Shown here: piece after piece, positions 23,287 to 30,968 of the stretch
Layout: each line of letters starts with the position of its first letter
Position numbering within the stretch: position 1 is the first letter of the stretch
Source of the DNA: Streptomyces sp. NBC_00190
GTDB lineage: Bacteria; Actinomycetota; Actinomycetes; Streptomycetales; Streptomycetaceae
Length of the DNA stretch: 64,000 nucleotides
Reading direction: 5' to 3'
Assembly (NCBI RefSeq): GCF_036203305.1
Contig: NZ_CP108131.1
Location: 4,588,001 to 4,652,000, forward strand
The notes under the pieces: generated by a model
Told to the model about the DNA's origin: nothing
What the model saw: only the letters and a program-made list of their open reading frames with translations
Database searches by the model: none
Translations under genes and position numbers: made by a program

Positions 23287-25161
23287 GTGGAAGCCGAGCT
23301 GAGGCTGGTCAGAACCGTCGAGCCCGTCAAGACAGTCGTCGACGGAGTGGTCCGCGAGGTGCGCGTGCCCGCGCTGGCACCGGTCGCGGAGCACGGCTCG
23401 CTCGGGGACATCCCCTTCCAGAACGCCCGGGAGGCCCCCCGCGAGGCGGTGCTCGCGCGCAAGGACCGGGACGGGACCTGGCGGGACGTCACGGCCGCCG
23501 AGTTCGCCGCCGAGGTGCTCGCCGTGGCCAAGGGGCTCATCGCCGAGGGACTGCGCGAGGGCGACCGGCTCGCGATCATGGCCCGCACCACCTACGAGTG
23601 GACCCTGCTCGACTTCGCCGGATGGGCCGCCGGGCTGGTCACCGTACCCGTCTACCCGACCTCCTCCGCCCTCCAGGCCCGCTGGATCCTCCACGACTCC
23701 GGCGCCGTCGCCTGCGCCGTCGAGGACACCGCGCAGGCGCGGATCATCAGCGCCGAGCGGGCCAATCTGCCCTGGCTGACCCACCTGTGGGAGTTCGACA
23801 CCGGCGCGGTCGCCCGCCTGGTCACGGCCGGGAAGCACCTGCCCGACGCGGTCGTGCACGCGCGCCGGGCCGGCCGTACGCCGGACTCCGTCGCGACCCT
23901 GATCTACACGTCGGGCACGACCGGGCAGCCCAAGGGATGCGTCATCACGCACGGCAACTTCTTCGCCGAGGTGGACAACGCGGTGGAGCTGCTGCACCCC
24001 GTCTTCAAGTCCGTCAGCAAGGACCCGGCCTCCACCCTCCTCTTCCTGCCGCTGTCCCACGTCTTCGGCCGGATGGTCGCCGTCGGCTGCCTGCGGGCCC
24101 GCGTGAAGCTGGGGCACGCGCCCAGCATCAGCACCGAGGACCTCCTCGCCGACCTCGCAGGCTTCCGGCCGACCTTCCTCCTCGCCATCCCGTACGTCCT
24201 GGAGAAGGTCTACAACACCGCCCGCGCCACCGCCGAGAAGATGGGCCGGGCGTCGTCCTTCGACCGGGCCGCGCGGATCGCGCAGCGCTGCGGGGAGCTG
24301 GTCGAGGGCAAGGCCCCCGGGTTCGTGCTGCGCGCCGCGCGGGCCCTGTACGACCCGCTCGTCTACCGGCGGATCCGGGCGGCGCTCGGCGGCCGCGTCC
24401 GCTACGTCCTGAGCGGCGGCTCCCCGCTGGGCACGCGGCTCGCCGCCTTCTACACCGGCGCCGGCATCGAGGTCTTCGAGGGCTACGGGCTGACGGAGAC
24501 GACCGGCGCGAGCACCGTCACCCCGCCGCAGCGGCCGAGGCTGGGCACGGTCGGCTGGCCGCTGCCGGGCACGGGCGTACGCATCGCGGACGACGGCGAG
24601 GTGCTGCTCGGCGGGCGCCACGTCTTCGCCGGCTACTGGAACAGCGGGCAGGCCCTGCCGGCCGGCAGCTGGCTGGCGACGGGCGACATCGGCGAGCTCG
24701 ACGCCGACGGCTACCTCACCATCACCGGCCGCAAGAAGGACCTGATCATCACCTCCGGCGGCAAGAACGTGGCCCCCGCGCCGCTGGAGGACTGGCTGCG
24801 GGCCCACCCGCTGGTCGGGCAGTGCATGGTGGTCGGCGACAACCGGCCGTACGTCACCGCCCTGATCACCCTGGAGCCGGACGGCCTGCTCCACTGGCGC
24901 CAGATGCACAAGAAACTGGGCGTGCCGATCTACGAGCTGGTGCGGGACGAGGAACTGCTCGCGGACCTCCAGCGGGCGGTCGACGAGGCCAACCAGCTGG
25001 TGTCGCGCGCCGAGTCGATCCGCCGCTTCGCCGTCATTCCGGGCGGCTTCACGGAGGCGCGCGGCCACATGACCCCCTCGATGAAACTCAGGCGGGGTGC
25101 GATCGCCCGCGACTACCGGGACCGGATCGACGAGCTGTACCGGGGGCCGCGCGAGCGGTGA
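23287..25161 (+). CDS. AMP-dependent long-chain acyl-CoA synthetase (FadD-like)
   Basis: 624-residue adenylate-forming enzyme that activates fatty acids to acyl-CoA via acyl-AMP. The P-loop YTSGTTGQPKG lies near 206-216, the A5 motif GYGLTETTG near 400-408, the A7/A8 hinge TGDIGELDADGYLTITGRKKDLIITSGGKNV near 466-496, and the C-terminal Lys-containing segment around MTPSMKLRR near 595. All core motifs are intact. GTG at 23287 has GAGGAG at proper distance; a start 8 codons upstream lacks one. Chain-length preference cannot be read from sequence. It stands alone between unrelated genes. Confidence 0.9.
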   Translation: MEAELRLVRTVEPVKTVVDGVVREVRVPALAPVAEHGSLGDIPFQNAREAPREAVLARKDRDGTWRDVTAAEFAAEVLAVAKGLIAEGLREGDRLAIMARTTYEWTLLDFAGWAAGLVTVPVYPTSSALQARWILHDSGAVACAVEDTAQARIISAERANLPWLTHLWEFDTGAVARLVTAGKHLPDAVVHARRAGRTPDSVATLIYTSGTTGQPKGCVITHGNFFAEVDNAVELLHPVFKSVSKDPASTLLFLPLSHVFGRMVAVGCLRARVKLGHAPSISTEDLLADLAGFRPTFLLAIPYVLEKVYNTARATAEKMGRASSFDRAARIAQRCGELVEGKAPGFVLRAARALYDPLVYRRIRAALGGRVRYVLSGGSPLGTRLAAFYTGAGIEVFEGYGLTETTGASTVTPPQRPRLGTVGWPLPGTGVRIADDGEVLLGGRHVFAGYWNSGQALPAGSWLATGDIGELDADGYLTITGRKKDLIITSGGKNVAPAPLEDWLRAHPLVGQCMVVGDNRPYVTALITLEPDGLLHWRQMHKKLGVPIYELVRDEELLADLQRAVDEANQLVSRAESIRRFAVIPGGFTEARGHMTPSMKLRRGAIARDYRDRIDELYRGPRER

Positions 25162-25273
25162 ATCCCGGACGCGGGGCCCGTGCCCGGCCCCGTCCCGGTC
25201 GTCGACGGGCGGGGGCGGGGGAGGGCGTTTAGGGTGGGCTGAGCGGTCCGGGGGGCCACCCGAGGAGCGTGCA

Positions 25274-26878
25274 GTGCACCGACCCCGAACCCGATCCGGC
25301 TCCCCCTCCGGCTCCCGAACCCGATGCCGATCCCGTTCCCGTCGGCGGCCCCGTACCGTCGCCGCCGCCTGTGTGCTGGTCCTGGCCTGCTTCACGGCCG
25401 CCCCGACGCCCGCGCCCGCCGACGACCCGCTGGAACGTTTCCACGGGCAGCGCATCCGGTGGGGGGACTGCCCCGAGAAGCGGGTGCCCGCCGGGATGCG
25501 CTGCGGGACCGTCCGGGTGCCGCTCGACTACGCCGCCCCCGCCAAGGGAGCGGTCGAGATAGCCCTGGCCCGGATACCGGCCTCGGACCCCGACAAGCGC
25601 CTCGGCTCGCTCCTGCTGAACTACGGCGGCCCCGGTGGCCCGGGCATCGCCGGGCTGGCCGCCGACCCCAAGGCCTTCGCCGACCTCGGCGAGCGCTACG
25701 ACCTCGTCGCCTTCGACCCCCGCGGCGTCGGCCACAGCGAGCCCGTCTCCTGCGGCGGCTCCCAGCAGGTCTCCGACGAGGCCCAGGCCGACGCCGCCGC
25801 GCAGCTGGCCGCCCTGCGCGCCGTGGTGCGGCGCTGCGAGCTCGCCTCCGGCCCGGTCCTCCCGCACATCGGGACCGTCAACGTCTCCCGCGACATGGAC
25901 GTGCTGCGCCAGGTGCTGGGCGACCGCAAGCTCAACTACTTCGGCTTCTCCTACGGGACCCGGCTCGGCGCCGTGTACGCCGCGCAGTTCCCCGGGAACA
26001 CCGGCCGGATGGTCCTCGACGGCGTCGACACCCTCGTCGAACCGCTGGCGGAGCAGGCGCTCGTCACGGCGCGCGGCCAGCAGCGGGCCCTGGACCGCTT
26101 CCTGTCCTGGTGCGCCGGCCGGGAGGGCTGCGTCTACGGGAGCAACACGCGCTCCGCCAAGGAGAAGGTCAACGCGCTGGTGGCGCGGCTCGACAAGGAG
26201 CCGCTCGTCGGCCAGGACGGCTCGTACGTGACCGGACAGGACGCCGTCCGCTCCATCGCCGCCGCCCTGTACTCACGGCAGACGTGGCCCCAGCTCGCCG
26301 ACGCGCTCGCGACGGCCGAGCACGACCGCGATCCGGTGGGGCTGCTCCAGCTCGGCGGGCCGACGGACCCCTCCGAACCGCACGATGCCGAGGAGCAGAG
26401 GGCCGACGGGCCCGGGGCGGTGCCCGGGGACAATGCCGAGGCCGCCCTCACTGCCGTGACCTGCGCGGACGACCCGGACCGGTCGAACGACAAGGCCAGC
26501 CCGGCCTCCATCGCGAGGGAACTGGCCGAACTGAAGGACGAGTTCCTCAAGGCCTCCACGGTCTTCGGACCGCGCCAGCTGATGACGGTGCTCGCCTGCT
26601 ACGGGCGCCCCGCCGGCACCGACTTCATCCGCAAGATCGACCGCCCGGGCGCGCCGCGGATCTTGCTGGTCGGCACCCGAGGGGACCCGGCGACGCCGTA
26701 CGAGTGGACGGAGGAGACGGCGAAGCGCCTGGGCTCGGCGGTCGTCGTGGACTACAAGGGCGACGGGCACACCGGCTACGCGGTCTCCTCCTGCGTACGG
26801 GAGTACGCGCACCGCTTCCTGCTCGACGGGCGGCTGCCGACCGGGACGCGGTCCTGCCCCGCCGTGGAGTCGGAGTGA
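25274..26878 (+). CDS. Secreted alpha/beta-hydrolase with TAP-like C-terminus
   Basis: 534 residues, exported. An Arg/Ser/Pro-rich N-terminus is followed by a hydrophobic stretch (VAAACVLVLACFTAAPTPAPA near 34-54). The hydrolase fold has the oxyanion motif NYGGPGGPG near 116-124, the nucleophile elbow GFSYGTRLG with Ser near residue 225, and a C-terminal TAP-like domain with RILLVGTRGDPATPYEW and GDGHTGY, giving the Asp and His of the triad. This is the tripeptidyl-aminopeptidase/proline-iminopeptidase-like class common in streptomycetes. GTG at 25274 has GAGGAG six bases upstream. The unusually long Arg-rich n-region is odd and could mean a later true start. Confidence 0.87.
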   Translation: MHRPRTRSGSPSGSRTRCRSRSRRRPRTVAAACVLVLACFTAAPTPAPADDPLERFHGQRIRWGDCPEKRVPAGMRCGTVRVPLDYAAPAKGAVEIALARIPASDPDKRLGSLLLNYGGPGGPGIAGLAADPKAFADLGERYDLVAFDPRGVGHSEPVSCGGSQQVSDEAQADAAAQLAALRAVVRRCELASGPVLPHIGTVNVSRDMDVLRQVLGDRKLNYFGFSYGTRLGAVYAAQFPGNTGRMVLDGVDTLVEPLAEQALVTARGQQRALDRFLSWCAGREGCVYGSNTRSAKEKVNALVARLDKEPLVGQDGSYVTGQDAVRSIAAALYSRQTWPQLADALATAEHDRDPVGLLQLGGPTDPSEPHDAEEQRADGPGAVPGDNAEAALTAVTCADDPDRSNDKASPASIARELAELKDEFLKASTVFGPRQLMTVLACYGRPAGTDFIRKIDRPGAPRILLVGTRGDPATPYEWTEETAKRLGSAVVVDYKGDGHTGYAVSSCVREYAHRFLLDGRLPTGTRSCPAVESE

Positions 26879-26905
26879 GCGGTCAGCCCCGGCGTGGGTG
26901 CCGTA

Positions 26906-27100
26906 TCAGGCGGCGTGTGCCCTGAGGCTGCCCTGCGGCGTCTGCTCCGCGTGCTCGGGCCCGCCGTGGTCGGGCCTCATGGGGATGAGCGTGCCGGTGG
27001 AGGGGGGCATCGGGGAGGCGCCGACGGCGCTGGGGGCCAGCCGTATGGCTCCCACCGCAATGGCGGCCTTGAGGAGGGCGAGGCGGTGGATGCTGGTCAT
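26906..27100 (-). CDS. Uncharacterised 64-residue peptide, possibly secreted
   Basis: Starts ATG at 27100 with an excellent AAGGAG site six bases upstream. A basic start (MTSIHRLALLK) and a hydrophobic stretch (AAIAVGAIRLAPSAVGA) resemble a signal peptide, cut near residue 29, leaving a 35-residue Pro/His/Gly-rich peptide. No family recognised. It converges with the hydrolase gene at its 5' flank with 27 bases between stops. The strong ribosome site is the main support. Confidence 0.6.
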   Translation of the reverse strand: MTSIHRLALLKAAIAVGAIRLAPSAVGASPMPPSTGTLIPMRPDHGGPEHAEQTPQGSLRAHAA

Positions 27101-27511
27101 GGGGTTCTCCTTCGCGCTGTGGGGAGCGGGGCCCGGTCTGCCGGGACGTGCAGGCCGGGCCCCGTGCCTCCATTGGGCCCCGGCAGCAGCCACCGCGTCA
27201 CGCCACTGGATCTCGGGGCTTGACAGCGGGCCGAGGCGGCGCCGTCCGCCAGGCCCGTGAGGTCCGTCCGTCAGGTCCCGAGGAGCCTGATCAGCTGGGT
27301 GACCAGCACCGTGTGCGCAAGGCCATGGGGTTACCGGCCAAGGGGGCGGCCGACGGGGCTCGCCGGTCCCGTCCCTGATGCCGCCCAGCGGACGTCCCGC
27401 CCCCCCAAGCCCCCGCCCCACCGCACGACCCGACCATCGCGGGCACAGGATGTCGGGTGCGGGAGGGGTGCTCCTTCCTAGCGTGAGACGTGAAACGGAA
27501 GGAGGTCCGGG
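27101..27511. other. 411-base non-coding gap
   Basis: Separates the divergent 64-residue peptide gene and the AraC-type regulator, so it must hold both promoters. No convincing ORF, hairpin or repeat was seen. C-rich runs near 27395-27420 are notable but have no assignable function. Confidence 0.5.
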
Positions 27512-28390
27512 GTGCTGGAAGGGCTCAACCAGGCCATGGACCACGTCGAGGCGCGCCTCGACGGGGCGATCGACATTGCCGAGCTGGCTCGGATCGCGAT
27601 GACGTCGGAGTACCACTTCCGGCGGCTGTTCTCGGCGCTCGCCGGGATGCCGCTGTCTGAGTACATCCGGCGCAGGCGGCTGACCGTCGCGGGCGCCGAG
27701 GTACTCGCCGGCGAGCGGACCCTGCTCGACATCGCCGTGCGCTACGGCTACGGGTCGGGCGAGTCCTTCGCCCGCGCGTTCCGTGCCATGCACGGCGTCG
27801 GGCCGGGTGAAACCCGGCAGACCGGCGCGGCCCTGCAGTCACAACCCCGGATGTCCTTCCGACTCGTCGTCGAAGGGAGCAGCAGCATGCAGTACAAGGT
27901 CGTGGAGAAGGACGCGTTCAAGGTGGTGGGCAAGAAGGCCCGCGTCCCCCTCGTCCACGAGGGGATGAACCCGGCCATCGCCGCGTTCATCCGGGGCATC
28001 GGGCCGGACACGGTGCGGCGGATCGCCGACCTGTCCGACCAGGACCCGGAAGGGATCGTCTCGGTCAGTGACGACCTCGACCCCAGCCGGGCCGAAGGGA
28101 CCGAACTGGACTACTACCACGCCGTGGTGACGGGCGCGGCCGACGTACCGCAGGACCTGGACGTGCTCCACGTTCCGGCGGGCACGTGGGCCGTCTTCGA
28201 GAACTCCGGCCCCTTCCCGCAGGCGCTCCAGTACCTGTGGCGGGACGTGTTCACGCAGTGGTTCCCGTCCAACCCCTACGAGAGCCGCCCGGGCCCCGAG
28301 ATCCTCCGGGTCCGGCCGGACGAGTCCGGCGAGGCCGAGACCGCCCTGTGGATCCCGGTCGCCCGGTCGGCTACGCCGACGCGCGGCTGA
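27512..28390 (+). CDS. AraC-family regulator with GyrI-like effector domain
   Basis: 292 residues. The N-terminal AraC DNA-binding domain (about 1-105) has two HTHs: IDIAELARIAMTSEYHFRRLFSALAG, and TLLDIAVRYGYGSGESFARAFRAMHGVGPGETR. The C-terminal part (about 125-290) is a GyrI-like/bacterial effector-binding domain (QYKVVEKDAFKVVGKK to IWIPV-like end), as in Rob/BmrR-type multidrug sensors. It probably senses lipophilic or cationic compounds. GTG at 27512 has GGAGGT closely upstream. Its last 20 bases overlap the convergent DUF397 gene. No obvious transporter target is adjacent. Confidence 0.88.
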   Translation: MLEGLNQAMDHVEARLDGAIDIAELARIAMTSEYHFRRLFSALAGMPLSEYIRRRRLTVAGAEVLAGERTLLDIAVRYGYGSGESFARAFRAMHGVGPGETRQTGAALQSQPRMSFRLVVEGSSSMQYKVVEKDAFKVVGKKARVPLVHEGMNPAIAAFIRGIGPDTVRRIADLSDQDPEGIVSVSDDLDPSRAEGTELDYYHAVVTGAADVPQDLDVLHVPAGTWAVFENSGPFPQALQYLWRDVFTQWFPSNPYESRPGPEILRVRPDESGEAETALWIPVARSATPTRG

Positions 28391-28619
28391 ACCGTACGAA
28401 GTCGGCCCACGCTCCAGGGTTGACCGCCAGCTCCGGCCCGGCGGTCACCTTGGAGTCCCGGACGTGGACGGCGGAGGGGCAGGCCGCGACCTCGACGCAG
28501 TTGCCGCCTTCGCCGCTGCTGTAGCTCGACTTCTGCCAGGCGAGCGCGACTTCGACGCAGTCGCCGCCTTCGCCACCGCTGTAACTGCTTTTGAACCAGG
28601 CCAGTTCGGTGCTCTTCAT
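28371..28619 (-). CDS. DUF397 protein with duplicated N-terminal motif (copy 2)
   Basis: 82 residues, longer than the usual 60-70. The family N-terminal motif occurs twice in tandem: LAWFKSSYSGGEGGDCVEVA at 6-25 and LAWQKSSYSSGEGGNCVEVA at 26-45, followed by a single VHVRDSK and C-terminal part. The intragenic duplication is visible in the DNA as two similar 60-base units. Its start overlaps the stop of the XRE-DUF5753 gene, as in cassette copy 1. Overlap with the AraC gene end on the other strand is 20 bases. Confidence 0.88.
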   Translation of the reverse strand: MKSTELAWFKSSYSGGEGGDCVEVALAWQKSSYSSGEGGNCVEVAACPSAVHVRDSKVTAGPELAVNPGAWADFVRFSRASA

Positions 28620-29485
28620 CGCTCTCCCAGCTTCTTCTCGATCAAGGCCAGGGACTCGTCGGGCGAGAGCGCCTGTGCCCGGATGATCCCATAGCGCTCC
28701 GCGTAGATGCGGACTTCTTCGGGGTCAGTGATCAAGCGCGCATGGTTGTAGGTCTCCGTGTAAGCGACCTGTTGCCGGCCCTTCGGGTGCAGGAGGTTGA
28801 ACGAGCCTTCCATCGCCGGATGTTCGGTACGGCTCGTCGGCATCACCTGGAGGTGCACCGTCCGAAGGCTGCCGATCCGAAGGATCCTCCGCAACTGCTC
28901 GCGGTGTACATCCGGGCCCCCGATCGGGCGGTTGAGGATGGCCTCCTCCAGGACGAAACTGAAGGTGGGGGCAGGCCACTTGTCGAAAATCACCTGACGG
29001 GACAGCCGGTCGGCCACTCGCTTCTCGACGGTCGCCTCGTCGAGTACCGGCCGCCGGTGCGAGAAGACCGAGCGGGCGTGCGCCTCCGTTTGGAGCAGAC
29101 CGTGCACTGCCTGAACGCTGTACACGTGGAGGGCCAGAGCCTCGGCTTCGGCCTGGGCGTAATCCCGGAACCAATCCGGATGCCTGGTCCGCGCCCGCTT
29201 CAGCGCCTCCCTGACCTCCGGGACCACCGCCTTCAGGACGCCCCGTGCGCCCAGGACGACATCCGCCCGTTCCAGCAGGTCCGGCTGCGGGGTGCGGACA
29301 CCCCGTTCGATCGCGCCGATCAGGTCCTCGCCGACGTGCAGGAGCGCGGCCAGTTCCTTCTGGTGGAGGTCGGCTGCCTCCCGTAATGCCTTGATCTGTT
29401 TGCCCAGGGCACGGAACAGGTGTGCCGTGCCGTCCGCCTCCACCGGGCGCTCGGGGCGTTCTTCGCGGTCTGACAGGTCGTTCAT
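28616..29485 (-). CDS. XRE-family regulator with DUF5753 (WhiJ-like, copy 2)
   Basis: 289 residues. The HTH lies near 25-75 (LGKQIKALREAADLHQKELAALLHVGEDLIGAIERG) and DUF5753 near 100-280 (LHVYSVQAVHGLLQTEAHARSVF; then FVLEEAILNRPIGG). Compared with copy 1 the HTH has diverged strongly while the DUF5753 core is recognisable, so the DNA sites probably differ. ATG at 29485 is chosen; in-frame codons upstream add an Arg/Pro-rich stretch of no domain character. Coupled to the DUF397 gene downstream and divergent from the ATP-binding gene. Confidence 0.88.
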   Translation of the reverse strand: MNDLSDREERPERPVEADGTAHLFRALGKQIKALREAADLHQKELAALLHVGEDLIGAIERGVRTPQPDLLERADVVLGARGVLKAVVPEVREALKRARTRHPDWFRDYAQAEAEALALHVYSVQAVHGLLQTEAHARSVFSHRRPVLDEATVEKRVADRLSRQVIFDKWPAPTFSFVLEEAILNRPIGGPDVHREQLRRILRIGSLRTVHLQVMPTSRTEHPAMEGSFNLLHPKGRQQVAYTETYNHARLITDPEEVRIYAERYGIIRAQALSPDESLALIEKKLGER

Positions 29486-29505
29486 CGGGTGGTCCGCCCT
29501 CATCC

Positions 29506-29518
29506 GTACGGGCCGTAC
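29506..29518. promoter_or_regulatory. Palindrome in cassette 2 divergent promoter
   Basis: GTACGG-G-CCGTAC, perfect 6-base arms, nested within a wider ATCCGTA/TACGGAT pair reaching 29502-29542. Located between the divergent XRE and ATP-binding genes of the second cassette. Candidate operator; differs from the CCGGACA repeats of cassette 1. Confidence 0.4.
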
Positions 29519-29602
29519 ACGAACAGGCCGCATCCCTACGGATCACGCTCGTAGCGCCGCCGCCTCTGGAAAGCGTACGGCTCCGCCGCCACGCTCGGTG
29601 AG

Positions 29603-30055
29603 GTGACGACCGAAATCAGTGACATGGCACAGGCCTTCCAGCAGCGGTTCAGTGCGACGCGCCGCGGGGCCACCCTCGCCCGGCGGCTCGCGCAGGTGCA
29701 GCTGGCCTTCTGGGGGGTGCCGTACGGCTGCCCGCTCTCCGACGACGTCGGGCTCGTCGTCGCCGAGCTCGCCGCCAACGCCGTGCTCCACGGGCAGGTG
29801 GCCGGGCGGGACTTCGAGCTGCGGCTGGACTACGACGGGCGGGGGAGCGTACGGGTGGCGGTCAGCGACACCCGTGGCGACAACGCGCCGCCGCCGGTGC
29901 CTGGGGCCGTCGATCCGTGGTCGGCGGAGGGCGGGCGGGGGCTGCTCGTGGTGGCGGCCGTGGCCGAGGAATGGGGGGTCACGGCGCGGGAGCCCGGGAA
30001 GACGGTGTGGGCGGAGGTCGGCGGGCGGGGGCGCGCCCGTGACGACAGGTCCTAG
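29603..30055 (+). CDS. ATP-binding anti-sigma-like protein (HATPase_c_2, copy 2)
   Basis: 150 residues with the RsbW-like fold: N-box VVAELAANAVLHG near 52-64, a G1 segment VSDTRGDNAPP near 90-100, and G2 EGGRGLLVVAAVAEEWG near 111-127. It pairs with the copy 2 XRE regulator across the divergent gap, as copy 1 does. GTG at 29603. An extra loop before G2 and a longer C-terminal tail (GRGRARDDRS) distinguish it from copy 1. It converges with a small membrane protein gene with a 4-base stop overlap. Confidence 0.87.
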   Translation: MTTEISDMAQAFQQRFSATRRGATLARRLAQVQLAFWGVPYGCPLSDDVGLVVAELAANAVLHGQVAGRDFELRLDYDGRGSVRVAVSDTRGDNAPPPVPGAVDPWSAEGGRGLLVVAAVAEEWGVTAREPGKTVWAEVGGRGRARDDRS

Positions 30056-30435
30056 CCCTCCGGGAACTCCGTGAGGCGGTTCACCTCGGCCACGTGGCGG
30101 CTGAGGCGGTTGTCCGTGGAGCCCGAGGTGTAGAGGACCGTGCCGACGACGGCGAAGGGGAGGGAGAGCAGGAGGACGGCGAGGAGGTCGGCCCAGTCGC
30201 GCTCGACGGCGCAGATGGTGCCTTCCGCGTCGGCGTACGACCCTCTCGTGCCCTCGTAGAAGACCCGCGAGGCGCACTCCCGGTCGCCGCGGCCGTGCTC
30301 CACGGTGTACGGGAGCAGCAGCTGGCAGGCGAGCCAGAGCCAGATCCCCGAGGCGACGGCGATCAGGCCGAAGCCCCAGGTCTGCTTGCGGCTCGCCCGC
30401 GCGCGGAAGGCGGTGTCGTACACGAGTGCTCTCAT
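30052..30435 (-). CDS. Small two-helix membrane protein
   Basis: 127 residues: a basic N-terminus (FRARASRKQTWG), helix near 21-42 (FGLIAVASGIWLWLACQLLLPY), an extracytoplasmic loop with two cysteines (RECASR and TICAVE) that may form a disulfide, a second helix near 83-103 (LLAVLLLSLPFAVVGTVLY) and a short polar tail. No family recognised. ATG at 30435 lacks a good ribosome site, so the exact start is moderately uncertain. Confidence 0.7.
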   Translation of the reverse strand: MRALVYDTAFRARASRKQTWGFGLIAVASGIWLWLACQLLLPYTVEHGRGDRECASRVFYEGTRGSYADAEGTICAVERDWADLLAVLLLSLPFAVVGTVLYTSGSTDNRLSRHVAEVNRLTEFPEG

Positions 30436-30609
30436 CCGGCCGAAACTAGCGGCTGTTGAACCGCTACGGGCTGCCCGTGCGGCGATGTTCACCGTCTGCG
30501 GGCAGCAACTCCACGATCGGCTCCCCCGGGTCGGGCACCCCGGGCCCTGTCGGAGCAGGTTGGTGCGACCGGCTCCGTTCGCAGAAGTCGTCGCCCCGTC
30601 GGTGCCCAG

Positions 30610-30759
30610 TGGCCCGGGTCGGCGGCCGTGCCGCCCCGGCCTTGGGCGGATGCCGAGGCCGTCGCCGCCGAACACTTCGCGTGCGCACCCGACAACATCA
30701 CCCAGGGCTGGGACGAGGCCCTCCGCGCCTACGCGAGCGAACCCGTCAGGGTACGGTGA
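30610..30759 (+). pseudogene. Possible C-terminal remnant of a DUF4253-like gene
   Basis: In one frame ending at TGA 30757-30759, a stretch with good GC3 reads EAVAAEHFACAPDNITQGWD and a short tail. This resembles the conserved C-terminal AVAAEHFAFCPDN region of DUF4253 proteins. Nothing upstream supplies the rest of the domain or a start codon, and the end lacks the usual Trp-rich terminus. Probably a decayed fragment in an otherwise empty 533-base gap (30436-30968). Family identification is from memory. Confidence 0.35.
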
Positions 30760-30968
30760 GGCGGCGGAAAAAGGGGTCATGTGGGCATTTCGGGCGGGGA
30801 CTTGGGTCCCTCTGTCCGCTCGGTCGTGAGAGACCGGTGAAGCCGAGACGAATGGTGCGTCACAACTGCACGGGGGACGGCGAGTCTCTTTCGAATACCT
30901 GATAGACAGTGAATATTCACGGCTCGACCAGCCGTGCCGCTGAGGGCTCCTGGGGGGATCGCCGTACT

